A stretch of 64,000 nucleotides of DNA from Eutypella sp. D-1 (Eukaryota > Ascomycota > Sordariomycetes > Xylariales > Diatrypaceae): the NCBI GenBank assembly GCA_023313575.1, contig JAJTTP010000005.1:2232001-2296000 (forward strand), given 5' to 3'. How positions within the stretch are numbered: the first letter of the stretch is position 1; each line of letters opens with the position of its first letter. A model generated the notes under the pieces. The model was given only the letters and a program-made list of their open reading frames with translations. It made no database searches and had not been told where the DNA came from. Shown one piece after another: positions 46,911 to 55,650 of this stretch. The position numbers and the translations under genes are program-made.

Positions 46911-47417
46911 TTAAATAGCACGCCCGCATGTGATTTGGTATTGACGGCGACAAAGCAAGAACACCGACGAGCAGCAGAACCTAAATGCGCTACAGTCAGG
47001 CATAACTATGCTTGTCACATACCTAGAAAGCTTTCTTAGCTGAGCCTCCTCCATTTTTGGGGTGTTATTTAGCGCCCGGATAGTCATGCTCATGAATTTG
47101 CCAGCCTCATCATATGCGTTGATTGCCTTAGTCGCATTCACGGCTGCCTACCTGTGAGGCCTCATTTTGCGGAGACGTGTAGGCAGGCCAGATATGTCAG
47201 CAGGTGTAAGACCCCGAACAAAAAATCTCAAGCCGATTGTCCAGCTTGCGTTTTTATTGGACGGAGGGAGCAAACAATAGAAGCCTCGTTCCGGAGCGAG
47301 GCTTTCGGCACTCGCGATGATGGAAGCTAGACGTGCGTCATCAAAGCATGTACATGATGGTGATGTTGGATACTTCTGGGCGACGTTGTCATAGAGAGGA
47401 GCTCTGCAGTCCTCCAC
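46911..47417 (-). CDS. Candidate gene of unknown function with in-frame intron
   Basis: A minus-strand frame from 47417 (VEDCRAPLYDNVAQKYPTSP...) continues to LRFFVRGLTPADISGLPTRL and meets a TAG at 47150-47148. That TAG sits inside a plausible 63-nt intron, CACAG|GTAGGC ... TTCATGAG (47151-47089), whose removal keeps the frame: RLRKMRPH|SMTIRALNNTPKMEEAQLRK. A GTATGT donor then follows at about 47022. An upstream frame on the same strand (about 47555-47415, with ELDDTQSLALEGFSQVVARV) may be an earlier exon, but I could not join it cleanly. No family is recognised. It could be a real small gene or a decaying one. Confidence 0.3.
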
Positions 47418-47559
47418 TATTAAACTCGAGAATTGGGACCGACTCTGGCAACCACCTGGCTAAACCCTTCAAGCGCCAGACTTTGAGTGTCATCCAACTC
47501 TGTTGCACAGTCTTGCTGTTTAGCCAAGCACATCATGACGCGCCGTGCCGCCGTCATAC

Positions 47560-48486
47560 TAGCTAAGAAGCTATTCCGAAGGAAGCCTAGACCCGAGTCT
47601 TTGATCTACAGTGGGGGCTGGCTTACTGCAATATCTCTTGCTCCGTTTCGGGGGATGGTCCGCCCAGGGTGTTTGGGGGCCAGACTGTAATACAGCCCAG
47701 AGGCTGTGTAAGCGGGAGTCATGTGTCAAGAGGCGGAAATGGTCACGATTGCCTAGCCGTAGGCCTCACTCGTCTTGTTCCTTGCTGTGGATATGGGATA
47801 GGTGGGTTTTGTGTGTGCCCTCAGGGTGAAAACCTCGGCCATGCGGATATTCCGATTTGTTCGCGGCAATCACTAACCTAGCATATGGGGACGGGCCCTT
47901 GCATCCCCAAAAGTTATATCTCGGGTTGCCTACAGCTTAATGCTGCCTCCCTCCCCGTCGCGCGACTGAGGGGCGACGATCTACCGAGCCACTATCTTAG
48001 ACGGTAGCACACCGATCGAGACCGGGAGCTACAAACCTGACATGTCAATTTCGCGAATCTCTGTACGTCGATGGCTTGATCATTGCTGCAACAAGGTATC
48101 ATTCCGCGAGGCGAAGAAACGGGGTTTGCCTCCTTGCCGTAGAACAAGCTTCTCCGGCGGTTTTACCCGACCGGCAAGGAGACAGCCAGGAGTAGTTTCT
48201 CAGAGGCAACTGGGATTTATGCCAGTTGGCATGGCGCAGCGTTCGTTGGGTGAAAGTGCAACGCTAGGCGGACTGCTTGTCCCCTTGGTTTCCCGTCGCA
48301 AGCTTCGTATGGATCTAGGTGAGGTTGCCTCAAGGAGGTGAGACGGGATTTCACAAGTACTTGCTATGTTGGGCTGAGCATATAAGGGGCTGGCCATGCC
48401 CAATATTTGCGCTTGGTTCAGACCGAAAACGACAAGGAAATCGAGGAGTTAAATCCAACCTGCAATCGCTATACGTCAAGAAGGTT
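47560..48486. other. Intergenic stretch
   Basis: No supportable gene. Short plus-strand frames here lack coding bias. The last part is presumably the promoter of the serine-rich gene. Confidence 0.45.
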
Positions 48487-49236
48487 ATGGATGAGGCACA
48501 ATCAAGCCAAGCTAACCAGGGGACACAGCACTCTCAGAGCGAGGATGAAAACGACTGGTCGAACCACTCTACACGGGGATCATCGTGAGTATTCTGCACA
48601 TGTCGCTATACTCATAGACTCTAACCCTTTCTGTCCAGGTCATGTAGCTCAGAGCCAGCTCACTCTCGGTCGGGTAATTCTAACAGAGATGTTCGCGGAC
48701 CGTCCGCTCGCCCTAACAGGGGCCTTGTTCGCCCCTCAGCCAACGATGGGAGTTTTTTCACCAACCAAGCCTTGGGCAATAGAGGGCTAGGCGTCTACGA
48801 CGAGGGCGACGCCGGTAATGTGCTCACGGGACTTGCACCGCTCCCACGACTTGAGACCGGGGGTCCAACCAAAAAGCGCTCCATCGGCACAATGTTGAAG
48901 GATAACAGCCCCGTCCCACAGCACCGGGATAAGCTGTCCACGGAACTCGAGACGATGACTAGCGCGTCGTACGTTCCTGCTTCAAATGTGCCTGCTTCAA
49001 CGTCCGACGATCCGCGCATTATGGCAAGCCACGATGCGTATGTCTTTACACCCAACTTGCCGCGCGGCGCTCCGACGCCCAGGGTAATTCCTGGTATCGG
49101 AAGAGAGCGCCCCCCAAGCGAAGTTCCTTCCGATCAAGAGAACGGTGAATCAGGAGCGTGCTCTCCTATGACCGAATCCAAGAGGAATAATGGGGCTGTG
49201 GACCATCCAGATCCGGGACCGAACCGAGTCTCGTGA
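48487..49236 (+). CDS. Serine-rich hypothetical protein, 231 aa
   Basis: Exons 48487-48584 and 48639-49236, with a 54-nt intron (GTGAGT...TGTCCAG) and a CTAAC branch point, give 231 residues. It begins MDEAQSSQANQGTQHSQSED. The junction reads STRGSS|SCSSEPAHS. Notable patches are FFTNQALGNRGLGVYDEGD, PTKKRSIGTMLKDNSPVPQH and SHDAYVFTPNLPRGAPTPRV. The composition is hydrophilic, with no signal peptide, membrane segment or known motif. Codon bias is weaker than in the housekeeping genes. I do not recognise it; it is possibly a lineage-specific gene. Alternative start ATGs exist upstream in frame. Confidence 0.55.
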
Positions 49237-50057
49237 GAAGCGTGCATCTATCTGGTAGGCACGCTTAGCATGTCACTAGCTGAACCTTGGGCGTCAATTA
49301 AGCAGGGTTGTGGACTGGACAAACGAGATTACCCCCTGCAAGGAAGCACCGCATCCTCTTGCACTGCTTTGACTCCCAGGCTAGCTCTTATATCACCTAT
49401 CGGGTTTGAGAAGACAAGAAGTTGGGTGAGCTTTATGCCTGAGACGCTGAGGATTTAATCATCGCTAGATGGGACCTGGGATTTCACGTTGCGCTATCCC
49501 TATCATTCGTATGCACCAATTATACTATTCATCACTGTGGGTGGTTGGGCTGTTGCGAGGGGCGGTAAAGAAGGGGCGCCCCCTTTGGGGGGGGGGGGTG
49601 ATTCGGATCGCTGTAACTCTCGCGTGAAAAGACGCATTACCCAGTATACATCCACCCCCTCCCCTCCCTTTCCATACTATCGGTTTTTTTGGGGGGGGTT
49701 TCTGCACTTTCACCTCAGTGGTTCATGTCGAGACTAACTGGCTGATGGAGCCTTCTGGGACTGGCTCTTTCTCTCTTTTCTACGACGTCAGCGGCTGCTT
49801 GTTATTAACGTAAGTGGAATCATATTGCGAGAAGAGCCTGGTACGTTAGCACCCAGACATATGAACATACATGGCCCTAGGGGCAAGGTGGAGTACATTG
49901 GCGATGCGGGTATTCATATTCCAATTTATTGCTAAGGATTCAACGCATGCAACCCTTCGTCGCTCTATACACGAGTTCATCTATCAATTCAAGTCGCTTA
50001 ATATCGTTCTCTACCATGCCTAGAGAATTAGGCCAGGTGACGAGATGGTTCAAAGTC
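49237..50057. other. Convergent intergenic region
   Basis: 3' flanks of the serine-rich gene (+) and the CDC123-like gene (-). Poly-G runs lie near 49589-49598 and 49691-49698. No supportable gene. Confidence 0.5.
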
Positions 50058-51083
50058 CTAGCAAGTGACTCTAAACTCCACCGTCCCATCTGTCCCAACT
50101 CCCTCCAGCACTCGCCTATCCTTTACCCAGTGGAAGAGACACGACCCGCACGCCGATCTAATGCCGAAGACATTTAACTCCACGAGCTGAACAACGCCAT
50201 CTGTCTCATCGAGCAACAAGTCGAAAGTAAGTCCTTGTGTCAGGAGCAACTGGTCCATCTCGTCCTTTGGATCGGTCTCATTGACAATCTCCTTGCAGAT
50301 AATTTCTGCACCATGAAAGACCTTGTGTACAATCTCACGGGCCTCCGTTTCGGGTAAGTCAGCAAAAATCCACGGTTCATACCACCGGTATTGGCTGATC
50401 GCAGCAACCCGTGAGGCCCGCTGTGGTTGTGGATCAGCCTTATTCGAATGCGATGGAGACACGGGCGGGCAAAAAACGCGGTACTCCCGTGCACTGCGCA
50501 TACGGTCGTCAAAGGGAAGGAAGAAAAACTCGAAGGTTGCCGTATTCGCCTCCAGCTCCTCAAATAGTGCATTCCGTGCGCGGTACGACGTGCACAGGCG
50601 ACGAAAGATCTCATCAATGGAATGTAGTCCTCCCACCTTCCCCATCCCGTCCTTGGCCGAGCATGCCTCCATCCGCATGAACAAGCCCTCGGGTGGGAAC
50701 TGAAGACTGCTAGCAAAGACAGGTGCAAGTACTTCGGCTACGTCTTCGCGATACATACGATTGATCTTGCCGGTTCCGGAGGGGAGAGAGGCCTCTACCA
50801 CCTCAAGCATTAGCCGCGCTTGTGCGCGAGATAACGTCACGGTCTGCACGGCGGTTGGGGGGAGGCCTCTGTTGCGGAGGATTAAAGGAAGCCAGCGCTT
50901 GAAGCGGTAAGGGCGCTCCGAGGCTTGGCTTGGGACATCTGGAGCTTCGTCTTGAGTGTGGAATGAGGTGTTGAAATTTGTCGGCTCGAGGAAGGACGTG
51001 TTGCTGGCCTCTCTGTTTGAATTTGAGTTTATCTCAGCGAGGACTTCGGCGAAGGGTATTTTGACGAAATTTATGCCCGACAT
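50058..51083 (-). CDS. CDC123/D123-like ATP-grasp protein
   Basis: Intronless, 341 residues. The order of motifs fits the D123/Cdc123 family, an ATP-grasp fold: LFMRMEACSAKDG (about 135-146), SIDEIFRRLCTSYRARNAL, FFLPFDDRMRSAREYRVFCPP (about 187-207), RVAAISQYRWYEPW (about 225-238), then TFDLLLDE (286-293) and VQLVELNVFGIRSACGS (298-314). The last two would supply the metal/ATP-binding acidic and Asn residues. Cdc123 itself assembles eIF2. This protein is diverged in its N-terminus (residues 1-75) and C-terminus and may be a fungal paralogue with another substrate. It is divergent from the SbcD-SbcC fusion gene, with 820 bp between the starts. Confidence 0.75.
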   Translation of the reverse strand: MSGINFVKIPFAEVLAEINSNSNREASNTSFLEPTNFNTSFHTQDEAPDVPSQASERPYRFKRWLPLILRNRGLPPTAVQTVTLSRAQARLMLEVVEASLPSGTGKINRMYREDVAEVLAPVFASSLQFPPEGLFMRMEACSAKDGMGKVGGLHSIDEIFRRLCTSYRARNALFEELEANTATFEFFFLPFDDRMRSAREYRVFCPPVSPSHSNKADPQPQRASRVAAISQYRWYEPWIFADLPETEAREIVHKVFHGAEIICKEIVNETDPKDEMDQLLLTQGLTFDLLLDETDGVVQLVELNVFGIRSACGSCLFHWVKDRRVLEGVGTDGTVEFRVTC

Positions 51084-51903
51084 GTTGTTGTATCACCGCA
51101 TGAAACATTGACGTAGCGGGATGACCAGAGGGTTTTTGGTTGGTACTGTAGCGTGTTGGCTACCCCTGAGCAGCTACCTACTGTCGGATATAGGGAGTGA
51201 TTAGCTGTTTCATTGATACATTTGGGCGTGTTGGTTTCTTCCCTGGGATCAGTGTATTGATAGATCCAATGTCATAACAGGCATTTGTTATTGACGTGAT
51301 GGTTCTTGTGTATACAATGGATAAGAGGTTAATAGGAAAGGGACTTTTGTTTGCATTTCCTTAGGCACTTGTCCTCAGTCAGTAGGATTACTTTAAGCAG
51401 CAAGCACCTGCCCATGGGCCATGATTTTGTTGTTGTTTATGCATATGGGTGACGGCGCTTGCCATGGCTACTACAATACGAATACATGACAGGGCGTTCG
51501 ATGGTGCCTTCGCATTGAATGCCTGAACTCCCCATTATTGTAATAATCTATACTCAACGTCATCCATGAGTTGTCTTCTTTGTTTAAGACCTAACAGATT
51601 AATTAAATGATGGTAGAAAAAGTGGAATCCAAGCGCTCCTTGGTTTGCCCCTAATCCCCCCCCTAGCTCTAGTCTCTTGGCCCCCAATCCATTTACAAAC
51701 GACTGCCACTACCTTATCGATAATTATCAGTCTAAATTCTAGTGGTAACCTTTCTTCCCCTTCTTTAATCATTTGTCTACCTATTCGGAACTTTGATTAG
51801 AGCCCCTATTTACTAGCATGATTATCACTCTTTCTAGGGGCACCTAACCTCGTGTCTTTCTGTATGTCTACGTCGACACGACGCGCAGGTCTTCGGGTTG
51901 AGA
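51084..51903. promoter_or_regulatory. Divergent promoter region, CDC123-like / SbcD-SbcC fusion
   Basis: 820 bp between divergent starts, moderately AT-rich, with no coding frame. Both promoters must be here, and shared control is possible but not shown. Confidence 0.5.
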
Positions 51904-54900
51904 ATGACTACTAGCCCCCGTTGGATGCTGTGTAGTGACATTCATTTCAGAATCACCGACCTCGATCGAATCGTTCGCACGGCGAAGTGGGTTGCCTCTA
52001 TTCCAAAGCATTATAACATCTCCCGTGCCGTAATATGCGGCGACCTGCTGCAAACGCGTAGTACGCAATCGACTAGAGTACTCTCAGAATGCTACCGCTT
52101 TCTGAACAAGTTAGCCAACAACGTGCCGCACGTCAACGTCATCTTAGGCAACCATGACCTAGCGTATTCTAATGACTATGAGACTTCCGCACTGGAGGCA
52201 CTGTCCAACCAGCGTATGGCCCCGTATCTTACGCTTCATAGGGAACTGGGATGTCAAGAGTGGGATGGGAGGCAGGTGTTGGTGATGCCATATCGCCAAG
52301 ACCAGCAGGAGATTGTCGAATATGTGCACGCCCTAGACCCCAAGATCGCGGCCAAGACGGTGGGCTTCGCACATTTAGCCCTTAATCGCGCCATAACCCA
52401 AAAGCATTTCGTCCATTCTGCGACAGGGGAATCAACGCCTGCCGTGAGATACTCCGGCCTTACCAGTGTCGGTGAATTTGCATCACTAGCGAGGACCTTC
52501 ACCGGGCATTTTCACAATCACCAAACCATTCTCCAGGCTCCGAATCAGCAGTCTAGGGATCCTCAGGGGAGCATCACATACCTAGGGGCCCCGTTGCAGC
52601 TTACCTGGGCAGATTTGCTTGACGAGGAGAAGGGTGTTGTTTTGCTTGATCCCAAAACTTTGGAGTACGAGCTCGTCCGCAACCCACATAGAGTAGGCTA
52701 CACGACTGTTGACGCACAAGATGTGCTTGCACAACAAGTGCAAACTGAGGTAGTCCAGAAGGTCCAGGATAAGCATGTCATGATAGTAGGGAAACTTTCG
52801 AGCTACGACTACGTCACAGCCAGGAAGAAATTAATCGACTTAGGTGTTCGTAGCGTGAGAGAGAAACGACCTTTTGAACAGGAGTGGACAACCGGACAGA
52901 AGTGGATTGGCCAGACTGTGCTTCCCGCTGATGTACAAGTTCAATCACGTCAAGATAGAGATGGAGCCTTGGAAGATACACAGATGCCCGACTCTTGTCG
53001 TTCTATCGAGTCTGCAGCAAATGCTGCACCGGTATCGAGAGCTGAGAAACTGGAGCGTAAGCCAATGGACATGGGCAAAATCGTTCAGGATTACGTATCC
53101 TCGATAAAATTAGAACCGAGTCTGGAGTACAGGCAGGAGAAGCTGACCATCGTGGGTGAGCGGCTCGCAGAGATCGCCAGCCTAATTCGCAACAAGACAG
53201 GCTATACGGCCACGTACAAGGATATCCTCGATTTCTCAACACCATTCAACCCGATCCCGACTGACGATGCTCCACACCCAATCACAACCCAAAAGATCTT
53301 TGAAGCAGACCTCCTTACCCTCGAGATCACGAACTTCCTAGGCGTTCGGGGCACCCTCAAGTTAGACTTTAGGAAACATTTCCAGCCCGGTATGAATTTC
53401 ATCATGGGTGATAATGGCGCGGGAAAGAGCACGTTGATCGAGGCAATCACGTGGTGCCAATTTGGGTCTTGTATCCGTGAGGGTTTGATGGTCGGAGACG
53501 TCGTCAACGACGTCGAGGGCATGAACTGCAGCGTCCGCTTGACGTTCGCGAACGGGTACGCAATTTCAAGGTACCGGAAGCATCGCCGGTTCAAGAACCG
53601 CGTCATCGTAGAGAAGGATGGTGTTGTTCAGCCCGAATTCGAGGCTTCTCACTCCAGGATCACTCAGGCCAATATCAATGCGCTGTTAGGCATCGATTTC
53701 GATACATTTGCTAGGACAATCCTATTGGGCAGTGAGAGCACTCGAAGCTTTCTTAGCGCCACACAAATCCAGAAGAAACAGCTTATACAGTCTGCCTTGG
53801 GCCTGGAGATTCTGGATGCGTGCACGGAGGCTTGCAACGCGATGATCAATCAGGTGAACGAGGAATTATCCGACAAAGAGTCGAAGCTTAGTAACATCAG
53901 GCATACTATCGGCACATTGAGAAGTCGGGTTAGAACCCAAGCGAGGCAAGACCTAAAACGCCTGCTAGGGGAAGTGGAATCCCACCAGGGGAGGCTGCAA
54001 AGGGCGGAACAGGCGCGCGTTAAACATCTAAAGGAGAGCGGACGCAAGATGGACGAACTTCGGAGGCATCTCAAAGCCGGGCAGGACCTTCCGGATCTAG
54101 AACCCGAGCTCTCTCGTCTTCAAACAGAGGTTACTCGGGCGGAAAATGAGGCGCAGAGACTCAGCTCTCGATTAAACCTAGCCCAGGCCCGTTTGTCTAT
54201 CAACCGTGAGGTGACCGATACGAACAAGGAAATAAAAGCCATACTTTTACAACTCGATCATTTTAGCAAGGAAATTGAAGACCTCCTGGAAGCCAACAAC
54301 ACCTTGGAGGCACCAAGCTCAACACCTGTCGGCTACTATGAAGATAGCATTAACAACAAGAGTAGGGTGCAGGGTTTCCTATCAAGTGTCACATCTGTCA
54401 TTCGGAAAGTTTGGACCTCACTCCTTGACATCATCAACCCCAGAAGAGGACACGTCAGACGAGAATGGCAGAAACATACCGAGCGTATTGCTGAGCTCAA
54501 TACTAGCCTTACTAGTACTAGAATACAAGACAGGATAGCAGAGATGGCATCCAAAATAGCGAATCTTTCCCGAGACATCTCCAGGGAAAGTTCCATCAGT
54601 GAGCGCGATTTTCACGCTACACTACGTTTAACAGTGCAGGAGGCGCTACGTGTGCCTAAGCAATTCAAGGATGCTGTCGATACGCGGCAAGCTCTAGTGA
54701 AGCGGCATGACCAGCTACGACGGGAGCACGAGAAGAGGAAGCAGAGCCTCCAAAAGAAGCAACATGACCTCGAGATGCACGAGAAGGACATAGACACACA
54801 GCTTAGGAGCTGGGAGGAAGCTCTAGAAAAGTACGAGCTCTCCGTTGGAAGTAGCGAGCGGGAGATCAACGCGTGCAAACAGCGCGTTGAATCGGACACC

Positions 54901-55650
54901 CAGCTACTAGAAAAATTGGCCCGCCAGGAGGCCGATCTGAGCCGCGAGGCCGCGAGGGTGGGTGCTGACCAGGAAATCTTTGCCTTTTGGCAGAACGCTT
55001 TCACACGGCGCAACAAGCCGACCTCGCACCCCACATTCCGCCGGCATGTCGCCCTCCGCCACCAGAACGAGTTGAACAAGCTTCTAGGTGATATCCTCAT
55101 GGTCATGTACCGTGATACACATTACGCACAGCGCATGACGAGCGGAACTATCGAGGCGCTGTTTAGGGAGGAGGAAGGAGAAGGGGATGAGGTCAGAGGC
55201 GAAGACGGACAACGCAAAAAGGGCTCTCTGTCTGCCGATGATGAGTGTGGAAACGTCGACAAGACGTCAGTGCTAGACCCATCGCTGTCAATCAACCCGG
55301 CGCTCGAATACGCTAAGAAGAGCGGGGGCGAACGAAAACGCGTGGACCTGGCTCTCTTCTTCGCGTTGTTTGCGCTTGCGGAGTCACGCAGCGCCCACGT
55401 CGCCCGATATCTACTCGTCGACGAGGCCTTTGACAGCCTCGACGCCGCTGGCCGCGCCGCTGTCCTCAAATGGTGTCATTGGATGACCGAGCGCCTCACC
55501 TATGTGCTTGTAGTCACCCATAATACCGAGCTTGTCGCACTCGCCGAGAGAGGGAGCATGTCGGCCGATGGTGGCGGGGTTGCGGCTAACGTTGTGACCG
55601 TCAGAGCAGGCGATCATGGTACCGAGGTTGTACCTAACGAGGATGTGTAA
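51904..55650 (+). CDS. Single-chain SbcD-SbcC (Mre11-Rad50-like) fusion protein
   Basis: Intronless, 1248 residues from ATG 51904. Residues 1 to about 290 are a calcineurin-like nuclease of SbcD/Mre11 type: CSDIHF (Asp12, His14), GDLL (Asp47), LGNHDL (Asn83, His84), FAHLAL (His157) and GHFHNH (His202, His204). A linker (about 340-460) leads to an SbcC/Rad50-type ATPase: LEITNFLGVRG, Walker A GDNGAGKST (502-510), a Q-loop-like WCQFG, two long coiled-coil arms, signature SGGERKRVDLAL (from about 1140), Walker B YLLVDEAFDSLD (Asp1173, Glu1174) and H-loop VVTHNTE. Every catalytic motif is intact. The apex of the coiled coil has no CXXC zinc hook. Known relatives process DNA ends and hairpins as two separate subunits. 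The fused layout and the phage/bacterial-like signature sequence suggest transfer or an independent eukaryotic family. A role in DNA repair or element defence is inference. Confidence 0.92.
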   Translation: MTTSPRWMLCSDIHFRITDLDRIVRTAKWVASIPKHYNISRAVICGDLLQTRSTQSTRVLSECYRFLNKLANNVPHVNVILGNHDLAYSNDYETSALEALSNQRMAPYLTLHRELGCQEWDGRQVLVMPYRQDQQEIVEYVHALDPKIAAKTVGFAHLALNRAITQKHFVHSATGESTPAVRYSGLTSVGEFASLARTFTGHFHNHQTILQAPNQQSRDPQGSITYLGAPLQLTWADLLDEEKGVVLLDPKTLEYELVRNPHRVGYTTVDAQDVLAQQVQTEVVQKVQDKHVMIVGKLSSYDYVTARKKLIDLGVRSVREKRPFEQEWTTGQKWIGQTVLPADVQVQSRQDRDGALEDTQMPDSCRSIESAANAAPVSRAEKLERKPMDMGKIVQDYVSSIKLEPSLEYRQEKLTIVGERLAEIASLIRNKTGYTATYKDILDFSTPFNPIPTDDAPHPITTQKIFEADLLTLEITNFLGVRGTLKLDFRKHFQPGMNFIMGDNGAGKSTLIEAITWCQFGSCIREGLMVGDVVNDVEGMNCSVRLTFANGYAISRYRKHRRFKNRVIVEKDGVVQPEFEASHSRITQANINALLGIDFDTFARTILLGSESTRSFLSATQIQKKQLIQSALGLEILDACTEACNAMINQVNEELSDKESKLSNIRHTIGTLRSRVRTQARQDLKRLLGEVESHQGRLQRAEQARVKHLKESGRKMDELRRHLKAGQDLPDLEPELSRLQTEVTRAENEAQRLSSRLNLAQARLSINREVTDTNKEIKAILLQLDHFSKEIEDLLEANNTLEAPSSTPVGYYEDSINNKSRVQGFLSSVTSVIRKVWTSLLDIINPRRGHVRREWQKHTERIAELNTSLTSTRIQDRIAEMASKIANLSRDISRESSISERDFHATLRLTVQEALRVPKQFKDAVDTRQALVKRHDQLRREHEKRKQSLQKKQHDLEMHEKDIDTQLRSWEEALEKYELSVGSSEREINACKQRVESDTQLLEKLARQEADLSREAARVGADQEIFAFWQNAFTRRNKPTSHPTFRRHVALRHQNELNKLLGDILMVMYRDTHYAQRMTSGTIEALFREEEGEGDEVRGEDGQRKKGSLSADDECGNVDKTSVLDPSLSINPALEYAKKSGGERKRVDLALFFALFALAESRSAHVARYLLVDEAFDSLDAAGRAAVLKWCHWMTERLTYVLVVTHNTELVALAERGSMSADGGGVAANVVTVRAGDHGTEVVPNEDV

